Source of the DNA: Clostridia bacterium
GTDB lineage: Bacteria; Bacillota; Clostridia; Oscillospirales; QAKW01
Direction: 5' to 3'
Assembly (NCBI GenBank): GCA_017464525.1
Contig: JAFTZM010000036.1
Coordinates: 35,179 to 99,178 of the forward strand
Length of the DNA: 64,000 nt
The translations under genes were made by a program, and so were the position numbers. The notes under the pieces are model-generated. The model was not told where the DNA came from and did not search any database. It worked only from the letters and a program-made list of their open reading frames with translations. Below, piece by piece: positions 53,521 through 62,053 of the stretch; the stretch's first letter is position 1; every line of letters begins with the position of its first letter.

Positions 53521-54078
53521 TTACAGAAGTCCGTCTACATCTTTTTCAAGTTCTATGCCGCGGGCGAAGAACTGACTCATGCAAAGCACAACGATGCCGA
53601 TAACCAATCCCTCAAAACTATGGGATACCTCTGCTACATCATTACCAAGCGCGATGCGTGCAATAATGCTTATTAAAAATCCAACAGCAGGAACTAAGAT
53701 GGAAAAAATACCGATTTCACGGAACATACGAACATTATCGGGCTGAAACGGCGTTGTTCCCACGGATTTCGTGATAATGATGTTAAGATTTCTGAAAATC
53801 ATAGCCATAAGCGCAAGAATTAAAATTGCACCAATACCGAACAAAAAGAACGCCGCCATATCCACATTACCGTCTGTAACTTTTGCATTGATCTCAAAAC
53901 TGTAAATTGTAAGATCTGCACCGCAGCACTCTTTCGCGTCAAAGCCGACAAAGTATTTTACCCAGTTCGGGGCTGCCACCGAACAGACAGTCGCTGCTAT
54001 CATAAGGGCAGTTCCAACCCAATGAAATACCTCCAGGATCTTCGTAACGATTTTTCCGAGTTTGTTTATCCCGTTCAT
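53521..54078 (-). CDS. DUF2975 membrane protein
   Basis: 185 residues, four membrane segments (WVGTALMIAATVCSVAA, FFLFGIGAILILALMAMIF, IFSILVPAVGFLISII, and GLVIGIVVLCMS). Function unknown, though it is genetically linked to XRE regulators in Firmicutes. GGAGG precedes ATG at 54078. Confidence 0.88.
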   Translation of the reverse strand: MNGINKLGKIVTKILEVFHWVGTALMIAATVCSVAAPNWVKYFVGFDAKECCGADLTIYSFEINAKVTDGNVDMAAFFLFGIGAILILALMAMIFRNLNIIITKSVGTTPFQPDNVRMFREIGIFSILVPAVGFLISIIARIALGNDVAEVSHSFEGLVIGIVVLCMSQFFARGIELEKDVDGLL

Positions 54079-54110
54079 CTTGCATACCTCCAAAGATTTT
54101 TGATGATGAA

Positions 54111-54139
54111 AGTATAACACGGATTTTAATGTTTGTCAA
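54111..54139 (-). promoter_or_regulatory. Promoter of DUF2975/XRE with repeat operator
   Basis: Minus strand TTGACA (54134-54139), 17 bases, TATACT (54111-54116). The 15-bp direct repeat TGACAAACATTAAAA occurs twice (54124-54138 and 54145-54159), 21 bases apart; one copy overlaps the -35. Confidence 0.75.
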
Positions 54140-54191
54140 TTATTTTTTAATGTTTGTCATTAAAACAAATATATTTAAAATTAAAACTGTG

Positions 54192-54220
54192 TTGATATTT
54201 AAAATCATTTGTAGTATAAT
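54192..54220 (+). promoter_or_regulatory. Promoter of the nitroreductase-like gene
   Basis: TTGATA (54192-54197), 17 bases, TATAAT (54215-54220). Confidence 0.7.
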
Positions 54221-54249
54221 TCCGTATAGAAACTCAAAGGAGCACATAT

Positions 54250-55002
54250 ATGGATAACAGCCTTTACTCGATGATATTCAAAAGAAAGTCCTTTCACATA
54301 TTCCGCGATATAGACCACATAGAAACCTCCGAACTGCAAAGGATAGAGGAGACTTATAAAAATTTTACACCGCTTGTTCGTGATATAAAGACAGCAATCA
54401 AAATCGTTCCGGCAGAAGAAACAACCTGCAAGCGTGGGCAGGAGTATTGCCTACTTCTATACAGCGAGAAAAAGGATCATTATCTGCAGAATATTGGCTA
54501 TATCGGAGAACAGCTTGATCTGTTTCTTGCATCTCTCGGTATTGGCGCATTGTGGTTCGGCATCGGCAAGCCTGATGAGCCAACCTATAACGGCCTTGAT
54601 TTTGTCATTATGATCGCTATAGCAAAGGTTGCCGATAATAAGTTCCGCAAGGATATGTTTAAAGCTAAGCGCAAACCGCTTGATGAAATATGGAACGGCG
54701 AGCACTATCGTGAGATCGGCAATATTATTCGCTTTGCACCCAGCGCCTGCAATACACAGCCTTGGAAGGTCGAGGCCTCAGAACATGACCTGGCAGTTTA
54801 CCGATATAAAAAGCCGGGTAAGCGCGGCATTATGCCGGTGAACAAGGTGGTACATTACAATCGCATTGATATTGGTATCTTTCTTTGTTTCCTTGATCTA
54901 TGCCTGACCGAAAATGGAATCATGTATGAATATGAGCTTATACTCGATAATGCCGATGATGAAACTGAGGAAACGCTGACAGCAAAATATAGATTGATAT
55001 GA
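54250..55002 (+). CDS. Nitroreductase-like protein
   Basis: 250 residues. IFKRKSFHIF begins the nitroreductase-type fold, with the GIGALWFGIGKP strand, the RFAPSACNTQPWKVE loop typical of the flavin site, and HYNRIDIGIFLCFLDL. It may reduce quinones or nitro compounds with FMN. Followed by one of the GGCGGC hairpins. Confidence 0.85.
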   Translation: MDNSLYSMIFKRKSFHIFRDIDHIETSELQRIEETYKNFTPLVRDIKTAIKIVPAEETTCKRGQEYCLLLYSEKKDHYLQNIGYIGEQLDLFLASLGIGALWFGIGKPDEPTYNGLDFVIMIAIAKVADNKFRKDMFKAKRKPLDEIWNGEHYREIGNIIRFAPSACNTQPWKVEASEHDLAVYRYKKPGKRGIMPVNKVVHYNRIDIGIFLCFLDLCLTENGIMYEYELILDNADDETEETLTAKYRLI

Positions 55003-55005
55003 AAA

Positions 55006-55040
55006 ACGGCGGCAAGGAGAATTTCGCTCCCTGCCGCCGT
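55006..55040. repeat. GGCGGC hairpin, copy A
   Basis: Palindrome ACGGCGGCA...TGCCGCCGT with an inner GGAG/CTCC. One of four related copies in the last 9 kb; here it also acts as a terminator. Confidence 0.8.
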
Positions 55041-55057
55041 GAAATATTTATAAAGCA

Positions 55058-55234
55058 TTATAAAAAGTTCCTAACGAAATTGATTACCCACGCAATAAAA
55101 ATTACTAAAGTCGCCCCTCCTGTAAACCACGCTTTTGCAACTTGATGGGCTTGAATACTATTTATCAACAAAAGAATCAAAAACACAAAAGCAATAGCAA
55201 GGGCAATCAACATTACAATTTTACTTTTCATCAT
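55058..55234 (-). CDS. Small two-pass membrane protein
   Basis: 58 residues. Two hydrophobic stretches (IVMLIALAIAFVFLILLLI and TLVIFIAWVINFV). It overlaps the end of the XRE-membrane gene by 14 bases, so translation is probably coupled. Family not recognised. Confidence 0.7.
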   Translation of the reverse strand: MMKSKIVMLIALAIAFVFLILLLINSIQAHQVAKAWFTGGATLVIFIAWVINFVRNFL

Positions 55235-55736
55235 CACGCGCCCTTTCCTTTTTACTGTTTAAAAGTCGCAATTTAAACTCTCTGATCTTCGTCATATACT
55301 TTGTTGTAAATAATACTCCCATCAGAAGGATACCGGTAACACCGCCCAACAAGAAATGACATACAAAAACAAATTCACCCACACTATTCAAAATTAAATA
55401 GATAACCATCGCCAGAAGGCCGACCACAAATAGGCCTCGCATTCCCTTTGACAGATTATGTTTTTCTTGGTTTGTATAATCTGCAATAAGAAGTAGATTT
55501 TCTTTTCCGTTTGTATCCATATCTTTCTCCCGCTTGCCTTCCAATATTTCTTTGATGTCGATTTTATAGAAGTCGGCAATTTCGATCAAAACATCAAAAT
55601 CCGGCATATTCGTTCCGGTTTCCCAGCGTGAAACCGTGCGGTTGGATACACCAAGCATTTCAGCAAACTGTTCCTGCGTGAGATGTTTTTCTTTTCTGAG
55701 TTGCTTTAGAAACTGTCCTATTTTTTGTTGATCCAT
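55221..55736 (-). CDS. XRE-type regulator with membrane domain
   Basis: 171 residues. Helix-turn-helix at about 3-60 (LTQEQFAEMLGVSNRTVSRWE), a short linker, then two membrane segments (GLFVVGLLAMVIYLIL and FLLGGVTGILLMGV). ATG at 55736 has AAGGAG upstream. With the small membrane protein it forms a compact regulator pair. Confidence 0.87.
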   Translation of the reverse strand: MDQQKIGQFLKQLRKEKHLTQEQFAEMLGVSNRTVSRWETGTNMPDFDVLIEIADFYKIDIKEILEGKREKDMDTNGKENLLLIADYTNQEKHNLSKGMRGLFVVGLLAMVIYLILNSVGEFVFVCHFLLGGVTGILLMGVLFTTKYMTKIREFKLRLLNSKKERARDDEK

Positions 55737-55821
55737 ATTCTGATTTGCTCCTTTCACCCAAAAGAATAGCATAAATTAAGAGAATGTACACGACACAAAA
55801 CGAGAATTTCATATATAACTC

Positions 55822-55856
55822 AAAAACGGCAAGGATTTTCACGTCCTTGCCGCTAT
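55822..55856 (-). terminator. Hairpin upstream of the XRE-membrane gene
   Basis: CGGCAAGGA/TCCTTGCCG stem, 8-base loop, T-rich tail on the minus strand, just after the next gene's stop. Confidence 0.7.
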
Positions 55857-55863
55857 ATTTTCT

Positions 55864-56658
55864 TTAAATTAAATAAAATTTGAATATTTCTTTTGCCCAA
55901 CTAAACCACGACGGTATGTTTGCATCGAGCCATTCAACGATCAGAGGCATATCCGCAGATGACAGAGTTCCGATGTGCCGGTATACGCCTCCGTCCGCAA
56001 CTGACTCACCTATTGCAATCAATGCGTGTGCGTGATCACCAACGGCAACATATTGGCCGATTGCAAGTGCGCCCGATGAGAAACAACCGACCGAGAGTGC
56101 GCCGAAAGATACAATTCCTACACTGATTGCTCCTGCAGCAAACAAGCCGAGAGCAATAGAGCCTACTGCAAGAAGTCCAAGCGAAAAGGTTCCGGCGGAG
56201 ATCAAACCAAGGGACAGAAGTCCAATGGAAATGATACCGAGGGACAAAAATCCAAGAGAGAAGATACCTCTTGACATAAGTCCTATGGAGAACACACCTC
56301 GTGCCTTAAATCCTACTGCAAAGAATCCGTGGGCGTTACGCCCGATGTGGTAAAGAGGCATTCCAAAGACCATTTTCTCGCTCTTGCGCTCATGAAATTG
56401 CTTTTTGAATTTATCCCAAACGGTTTCAGTTTTCTTTGGCGTTGTGCTTTGCTTCTCGTTCACGTCTTCTTTTAGCAGATAGTCCATCGAGCAGTCAAAG
56501 AGTTTGCCAAGCTCGATAAGCTTATCGGTTTCGTGGTAAGCAATGTCTGACTCCCATTTGCTGATCGACTGACGGGACACGCCGAGAATATCGGCGAGCT
56601 GCTCTTGGGTGTAATTCAGTTCTTTTCTTTGTTTTGCTATTTTTTCACCAAGCGTCAT
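55864..56658 (-). CDS. XRE-type regulator with a five-residue repeat domain
   Basis: 264 residues. Helix-turn-helix at 3-58 (YTQEQLADILGVSRQSISKWE), a linker, then about residues 130-215 built from roughly sixteen tandem pentads of the form x-x-Ser/Ala-x-Gly (VFSIG, IFSLG, IISIG, LISAG and so on). The period is strictly five, and the segment is apolar. It may form a solenoid or a membrane-associated structure; it is not the usual A(D/N)Lxx pentapeptide family. Confidence 0.85.
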   Translation of the reverse strand: MTLGEKIAKQRKELNYTQEQLADILGVSRQSISKWESDIAYHETDKLIELGKLFDCSMDYLLKEDVNEKQSTTPKKTETVWDKFKKQFHERKSEKMVFGMPLYHIGRNAHGFFAVGFKARGVFSIGLMSRGIFSLGFLSLGIISIGLLSLGLISAGTFSLGLLAVGSIALGLFAAGAISVGIVSFGALSVGCFSSGALAIGQYVAVGDHAHALIAIGESVADGGVYRHIGTLSSADMPLIVEWLDANIPSWFSWAKEIFKFYLI

Positions 56659-56821
56659 AGTCTTTGCTCCTTTGTGTTTTCGTTGCCCTTATTATAGAGT
56701 GAACGGCGAAAACATACTACCAATTAGGTGTTTCTAAATGTAAACTTTGGGTTGCATCGTTCAATTTAGGCCCATTATATCACGAAAATATGATTTTTTC
56801 TATGGGGTTTTAGCCGTCGCA

Positions 56822-56850
56822 TTGACTTTCTGCTGATTTTATGCTATACT
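56822..56850 (+). promoter_or_regulatory. Promoter of proS T-box transcript
   Basis: TTGACT (56822-56827), 17 bases, TATACT (56845-56850), TG extended -10. Confidence 0.75.
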
Positions 56851-56856
56851 TTTTAT

Positions 56857-57130
56857 AGTTGAACACAAAAGCTATGATAAGAAATAGTAAGCATCTCGGA
56901 TTTTCAGAGAGAAGGCGGTCGGTGCGAGCCTTTATTGAAAAGATGCCCAACCCATCTTTGAGCTGTGAGCTGAAATAGCAGTAAGTCTCGCCGGGTTCTC
57001 CCGTTACAGAGATATGGCATCGGAGATCACCCTGTGCCGGAGAGTGCGGATCATATCCGAATTTAGGTGGTACCACGGACTTAGTTATAGTTCGCCCTAA
57101 GCTGATGTAATATCGGCTTAGGGCTTTTTT
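56857..57130 (+). promoter_or_regulatory. T-box leader of proS
   Basis: The T-box sequence AGGTGGTACCACGG is at 57065-57078, followed by a terminator GCCCTAAGC/GCTTAGGGC (57094-57124) and six T. Stem I starts GCTATGATAAGAAATAGTAA, and the likely specifier is CCC at 56951-56953 (in AACCCA), a proline codon. Uncharged tRNA-Pro would stabilise the antiterminator and allow proS transcription. Confidence 0.9.
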
Positions 57131-57162
57131 GTGTTCAAAAACAAAAATGGAGGTATCCTTAT

Positions 57163-58872
57163 ATGAAACTTGAAAAACTTGTGGGAGAGCGTTTCCGCGA
57201 AAGACCGTCAGACTGTATCATTGACAGCCACGCTTTGATGGTGCGTGGCGGCTACATGAAGTATGTAGCCAACGGCATTTTTTCTTCCTATATGCCGCTG
57301 AAAAGGGTCACCCGCAAAATTGAGCAGATCATCCGTGAAGAGATGGATGCTATTGACGGGCAGGAGGTGCAGTTTCCTGTTGTTATGCCTGCTTCGATTT
57401 GGCAGGAGTCGGGCAGATACGAAAGCATCGGCAAAGAGATGGCTCGCTTTAATGACCGCAGCGGAAGTCCTCTGGTGCTTGGTATGACGCACGAAGAAGC
57501 CGCCGTTCACCTTGTGCGCGATTACGGGCAGAGCTATATGAAATATCCCTTTATGGTGTATCAGATCCAAACCAAGTTCCGTGACGAAGCAAGACCGAGA
57601 GCAGGCCTGATCCGTGTACGTGAATTTACAATGAAAGATGCGTACTCTTTCCACACTACTCAGGCCGACTTAGAGGAGTATTACGACAAGTGCCATAAGG
57701 CTTATGAGCGTATCTATGCAAGAGTAGGGCTCCCTGAGGTTATTTCGGTCGCTTCCGATTCCGGGATGATGGGCGGTAGTATCTCTCACGAATTTATGCT
57801 GCTCACCCCGATCGGTGAAGATTCTATCGCCATCTGCACGGAATGTGATTACCGTGCCAATATGGAAGCGGCAGAATGCATCATTCACAATGAAAGAAAT
57901 GACATTTCCAATGAATTGACCTTAGTGCATACCCCAAATATCCACACCATTGAGGAAGTATGCCAGTTCCTGCACTGTGATGAAAAAACTTCCTGCAAGG
58001 CTGTTGTGTATCAACGCAATTCGGATGACCATTATATCGTACTGTTTATCCGCGGCGATCTTGAAGTCAACGAAACCAAGCTCACCAATCATCTGGGATA
58101 TGACATTCATCCTGCGATCATCGCCGAAGAAAGCGGACTTAATGCAGGATACATCGGCCCCGTTAATCTGAAGGGTAATTTTACAGTTCTGTATGACCGT
58201 TCCCTTGAAGGAATGAACAATCTTTCCTGCGGAGCAAATGTATGCGAATATCACTACACCGGTCTTGATATGAACCGTGATGTGGAAGTTGCTGAGTACC
58301 ACGATTTTGCCAAGATTCAGAAAGGCGGCATTTGCCCCCATTGCGGCAAGCCCGCCATCACGGTATCCCGTGGCATTGAGGTAGGAAACATCTTCCAGCT
58401 CGGCACCAAATATACCAAGTCTATGGATATGACCTATGTCGACAAGGACGGAGAAACACAGTATCCGATCATGGGGTGCTACGGCATCGGGGTAGGCCGG
58501 CTCGCCGCCTCCATCTGTGAGGCTCATCACGATGAATACGGCCCGATATGGCCGTTGGCTGTTGCGCCGTGGCAGGTACACATCTGTGCTGTTCGTGCTG
58601 ATGATGCTGAGGTTAAGGCTTATGCCGACAAGCTGTACGAACAACTTCAAAATAAAGGTGTCGAGGTTATTTATGACGACCGCAAGGTAAGCGCCGGCGT
58701 TATGTTCTCCGATGCAGACCTTATCGGTGTACCGTTCAGAGTAATCGTCAGCCCCCGAAATATGAAGCAGAACATCGTTGAAATCGTTTCAAGAGATAAG
58801 AGCTTTTCTGCAAACGCTTCTATGGATACGGCGGCAGATAAAGTGCTGAAAATATTATCAGAAGCAAAATAA
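57163..58872 (+). CDS. proS: Proline-tRNA ligase
   Basis: 569 residues. Class II motifs are present, with RDEARPRAGLIRVREFTMKDAYSFH as motif 2; a YbaK-like editing insertion lies at about 230-390, and the anticodon-binding domain (VHICAVRADD) is C-terminal. GGAGG precedes the ATG. Expression is set by the T-box. A GGCGGC hairpin follows the stop. Confidence 0.97.
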   Translation: MKLEKLVGERFRERPSDCIIDSHALMVRGGYMKYVANGIFSSYMPLKRVTRKIEQIIREEMDAIDGQEVQFPVVMPASIWQESGRYESIGKEMARFNDRSGSPLVLGMTHEEAAVHLVRDYGQSYMKYPFMVYQIQTKFRDEARPRAGLIRVREFTMKDAYSFHTTQADLEEYYDKCHKAYERIYARVGLPEVISVASDSGMMGGSISHEFMLLTPIGEDSIAICTECDYRANMEAAECIIHNERNDISNELTLVHTPNIHTIEEVCQFLHCDEKTSCKAVVYQRNSDDHYIVLFIRGDLEVNETKLTNHLGYDIHPAIIAEESGLNAGYIGPVNLKGNFTVLYDRSLEGMNNLSCGANVCEYHYTGLDMNRDVEVAEYHDFAKIQKGGICPHCGKPAITVSRGIEVGNIFQLGTKYTKSMDMTYVDKDGETQYPIMGCYGIGVGRLAASICEAHHDEYGPIWPLAVAPWQVHICAVRADDAEVKAYADKLYEQLQNKGVEVIYDDRKVSAGVMFSDADLIGVPFRVIVSPRNMKQNIVEIVSRDKSFSANASMDTAADKVLKILSEAK

Positions 58873-58887
58873 ATTCTTATATAAAAA

Positions 58888-58920
58888 CGGCGGCATGGAG
58901 AATGAATCTCCCTGCCGCCG
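58888..58920. repeat. GGCGGC hairpin, copy B
   Basis: CGGCGGCA...TGCCGCCG with inner GGAGA/TCTCC; doubles as the proS terminator. Confidence 0.8.
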
Positions 58921-58999
58921 CTTGTTTCAACATTTATCTCCCATAAAAATCTGCAAGCTCCCACTTTTTAATTTGAACTAACATTTCTAAAACCTCTAT

Positions 59000-59665
59000 T
59001 CACCAAACAAACGGCAAAATTCTATATTTCACACGCTTCTTATAATCCGAATAACCTTCAAGTCCATTTTCAAGCACTTTTTCCTCGTTCTGTATTCTGA
59101 CGACAACAACGGCAACATAAGGCACAAAGCAAAGGAACGACCACCAAGAGCCAAGCACCACAGGAATAGCGAGAAAAAGCCATATTGTTACCGCATACAT
59201 CGGGTGACGAACGATACCGTAAAGCCCCGTATCAACAACCTTTTGATTCTCCTGTACCTCAATGGTTCTTGAAAGATATACGTTTTCTCTCATAACCTCG
59301 GCATAAAGCACGTAGGCAGCAAGCAATATGACAGAAGCAACGCTCACCACCCAAGTCGGAACGTGCGACCAACCGAAGCGATAGTCAAGCCCCGCAACTA
59401 TAAAGCCACCGATAAACAGCAATCCCGAAAGGGCAATAACGCCTTTCTGCGTATTCTCCTTTTCCTTTACACCAAGCCGCTTTTCAAGCAGGTCGGGAGC
59501 TTTGGCAAAGAGAACAACTCCGAGAATGAGCATCGGCACAAACAGCAAGCCGATAAATAACCAACCGTTTATGTATCCAAAGCTACCCGAAGGGAGAAAT
59601 ACTAACGCTCCCACAAGTGCAAGACCGACTATGAATTTTATAAGTGCACGAAGTAACAATTTCAT
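59000..59665 (-). CDS. Isoprenylcysteine methyltransferase-like membrane protein
   Basis: 221 residues with five or six membrane segments. The GLYGIVRHPMYAVTIWLFL region and the C-terminal ENGLEGYSDYKKRVKYRILPF match the ICMT/PEMT-type fold; these bind S-adenosylmethionine. Substrate in bacteria is unknown. It lies four bases after the GyrI-like gene stop on the same strand. Confidence 0.87.
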   Translation of the reverse strand: MKLLLRALIKFIVGLALVGALVFLPSGSFGYINGWLFIGLLFVPMLILGVVLFAKAPDLLEKRLGVKEKENTQKGVIALSGLLFIGGFIVAGLDYRFGWSHVPTWVVSVASVILLAAYVLYAEVMRENVYLSRTIEVQENQKVVDTGLYGIVRHPMYAVTIWLFLAIPVVLGSWWSFLCFVPYVAVVVVRIQNEEKVLENGLEGYSDYKKRVKYRILPFVW

Positions 59666-59668
59666 TGG

Positions 59669-60301
59669 TTATACCTTCTTTATCGGGTGTCTGATAACCG
59701 TTTTCAACTTTTCGGGAGCAACCTTTCTTGCGTCCGAAAGATAGATTTCGTGATGATAATGAGTGTCGGTTATACCAAGTTCATAGCCGCTTTCTTTCAT
59801 ATACTTATGCATAAGAGCTACCGTTGCAGGTTCGTCATCATAAGAACCAACGTGCATACATTGAACACATAAGCCCTCGTTGTAGGTAAGGAACTCAACC
59901 TTTGAAAAATCCGTTTTCTTCTTTTTCGTTGCCTCGGCAATAGCCCAATCAAAATCGGTTTTGGTTACAAAGTCGGGCAAGCGTATAAGCGAGATCCACT
60001 CAAAATTCTCCTTATGAGCGTAGTCGACGCCTTCAACACCCTCCTGCCACCAAAAACCTTCCAGCGGTGGCACAACGTAGTCGAAGTAACCGTCAATCTT
60101 ATATTCACCCTTGTAGCTCATTTTTATTGTAAACGCTATGCCGTAAAGCAAACCGATAGCCGCTTTATATTCTCCGTCCTTTGCGTTGGGATCGCCCTTA
60201 CCTCGAACGGCAATATAATTCATAGCAGGCACATCAACAATGCTCGGCTTGTTCTTCGGCATATAAAATTCTTTGTATTCTTTCTTATAGTCAAAGGCCA
60301 T
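59669..60301 (-). CDS. GyrI-like domain protein
   Basis: 210 residues. PAMNYIAVRGKGDPN and the later WAIAEATKKKK region resemble the GyrI/AraC effector-binding fold, which binds small molecules. No DNA-binding domain is present. ATG at 60301 follows GAGGAAA. Confidence 0.85.
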   Translation of the reverse strand: MAFDYKKEYKEFYMPKNKPSIVDVPAMNYIAVRGKGDPNAKDGEYKAAIGLLYGIAFTIKMSYKGEYKIDGYFDYVVPPLEGFWWQEGVEGVDYAHKENFEWISLIRLPDFVTKTDFDWAIAEATKKKKTDFSKVEFLTYNEGLCVQCMHVGSYDDEPATVALMHKYMKESGYELGITDTHYHHEIYLSDARKVAPEKLKTVIRHPIKKV

Positions 60302-60302
60302 A

Positions 60303-60608
60303 TTATTTCCTCTTTTTCGTTTCGGGCAATTCATCACACATCGCCTCGAGTAATTCTCTCAAAAACGCTCTGTCCTCAATATTTTCTACGAGCAGCATTT
60401 CCTTTGCACCCTCGTAGGGCAATTGATACTCTGCACTTGGCATAAGTGCCTTTGCAGACGGCGTAGGCTTTACAAGCAGACGATTATCATATACACCGCC
60501 AACCACCTTTCCACCGTAATATAAAACATATTCGCCCATCATCGCACGGGCAGAAAGACCGCTACATTGCTCTAAAATAAAATTTATGTATTCCTTACTG
60601 CTTGCCAT
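60303..60608 (-). CDS. TfoX N-terminal domain protein
   Basis: 101 residues. SARAMMGEYVLYYGGKVVGGVYDNRLLVKPT is the core of the TfoX N-domain (written partly here as its two strands); a regulator of competence in other phyla, but in Firmicutes such short forms have no assigned role. AAGGAAG precedes the ATG. One base separates it from the GyrI-like start. Confidence 0.85.
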   Translation of the reverse strand: MASSKEYINFILEQCSGLSARAMMGEYVLYYGGKVVGGVYDNRLLVKPTPSAKALMPSAEYQLPYEGAKEMLLVENIEDRAFLRELLEAMCDELPETKKRK

Positions 60609-60672
60609 AGTTTGCTTCCTTTGTTATCTATCAAAAGGGTAACCACCCTTGCAAAAATCAATATTTTCCATC

Positions 60673-60990
60673 TTAAAATCGGAAAGACGGTGTCAATTTG
60701 TGCTCCAACTGAATACCTGTGTAGGTCTGGTTCAGATCATCTGCCTCTCGCTCGTCCTTCACGGTGTAAAAGTCCTCGAACAAAGTATCCTTCCGCTCCG
60801 AAAACTTATGAAGGTGATATGCCTGCACCAAATATAACGTACCGCACTTTTGGCATCGTACCAAACGCCGAACGCCGTTTTTTCCATCATCCCAACGGTA
60901 CAAAAACCATCGAATACTGCCGTCCTGATTTTTTGGCGTTGGATCATATTCCTTTATAACTTCAAAGTGTTTTTGCATACAGCATTCCAT
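60673..60990 (-). CDS. Small zinc-ribbon-like protein
   Basis: 105 residues. VRCQKCGTLYLVQAYH suggests a half zinc ribbon. It begins one base after the stop of the next upstream gene (TAAATG), with GGGAG upstream. ATG at 60990 is preferred over the long in-frame extension to 61071. Function unknown. Confidence 0.75.
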   Translation of the reverse strand: MECCMQKHFEVIKEYDPTPKNQDGSIRWFLYRWDDGKNGVRRLVRCQKCGTLYLVQAYHLHKFSERKDTLFEDFYTVKDEREADDLNQTYTGIQLEHKLTPSFRF

Positions 60991-60991
60991 T

Positions 60992-61819
60992 TTATCTATT
61001 CTCCCGTTCTGCCAATTTCTCCACGATGCAGTATACTTTTTCCGACCAATCCCAAATGTCCTTGCAATCATTTTTAACGTAGATCACCTTGCTTTTTAGA
61101 TTGCTCGGTATGACCGCTTCAAGTGCAGATTGATGTATCTTCGGGATGATGATCGCATACACACATTCCGATAAGAGAAGCTTATCCTTTATTTTCAAAG
61201 GCAAAAAGCCGTCAATCACCGCTTTCGGATGTTTGATGAGTTCATCATATTTGAAATAAAAGCGTACGCCCGGCGTAAAACCGACACTCAAATCCTTTTC
61301 ACTTGGCAAACGGTTCAACTTCCGTTCCATAACAAGTCTGTCACCCGCTTGGCAGTTACCCCAAGCAAACATAATGTATTCAAAGAAATCTGCGGGATCG
61401 TGCGCAGCGTTTCTACGTTCTGCCATCAACTGCTTGGAGGATATCCCTCTTGCCTTAACTGCCGAAAGCAGCTTTCCCGACGCAAAAATTTTTGCCGCAT
61501 TCTCTACGGATGTGGTATGGCAAACAAATTCCGTTTCACATCCACCTCGATAGGGGCATGCCGTACATTCGGTAATAAGCTTCGGTCGGGGTACGGAGCT
61601 ATATTCGCTCGGGTTTTGCATTGCGTTTTCGATTGCCTCAAGAACCTGTTTGTCCTCACATTCGATTCTGCAGGTTCTGCCGTGGCTTTCCTCGTAAGCA
61701 ATAAAATCGAGAATATTTCGTATCTCCCATTTTGTAATGTGCGGGTAGCTTGAGAGCTTTTTGTAAAACACACCGTCCCACACCTCGGTGCAATCGGAAT
61801 TTCTGATTTTAATTAGCAT
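60992..61819 (-). CDS. Conserved protein with ADP-ribosyltransferase-like core
   Basis: 275 residues. The C-terminal two thirds carry VCHTTSVENAAKIFASGKLLSAVKARG, the His-Thr...helix...G-x-x-S pattern reminiscent of DarT-type ADP-ribosyltransferases (quoted in part: HTTSVENAAKIFASGKLL). Four cysteines lie upstream (CTACPYRGGC). Similar proteins are often annotated as an ABC transporter component, for which I see no basis. Activity is unproven. Confidence 0.6.
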   Translation of the reverse strand: MLIKIRNSDCTEVWDGVFYKKLSSYPHITKWEIRNILDFIAYEESHGRTCRIECEDKQVLEAIENAMQNPSEYSSVPRPKLITECTACPYRGGCETEFVCHTTSVENAAKIFASGKLLSAVKARGISSKQLMAERRNAAHDPADFFEYIMFAWGNCQAGDRLVMERKLNRLPSEKDLSVGFTPGVRFYFKYDELIKHPKAVIDGFLPLKIKDKLLLSECVYAIIIPKIHQSALEAVIPSNLKSKVIYVKNDCKDIWDWSEKVYCIVEKLAERENR

Positions 61820-61830
61820 TTCTTTTAAGT

Positions 61831-61986
61831 TTAATAATGATCACAATTTTTCTCAATCATCTGATGCCCAATTTTTTGCCACATCGTTCCGTTGCTATAA
61901 AGTGCAAAGAAACTACAAAACTCCTTCTTAACGAAGCCGCCTCCGCTAATAATAATTTCCTGCACAGCACCATTGAGCTTTAACAT
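61831..61986 (-). other. Possible small gene or fragment
   Basis: An open frame, closed upstream by a stop near 62030, with one internal ATG at 61986, reads MLKLNGAVQEIIISGGGFVK and ends QMIEKNCDHY. There is no good ribosome-binding site. It reads like the end of a real protein, so a remnant is likelier than a gene. Confidence 0.35.
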
Positions 61987-62053
61987 ATAGCCGGTTTCTT
62001 CATATCCATTGCGCAGATAATTTTTTAACTTTTAACTGCATCTAAAATGTTCC

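Noticed and set aside
60992..61819. ABC transporter ATPase annotation used for similar proteins
   Set aside because: No Walker A, signature or Walker B motif is present.
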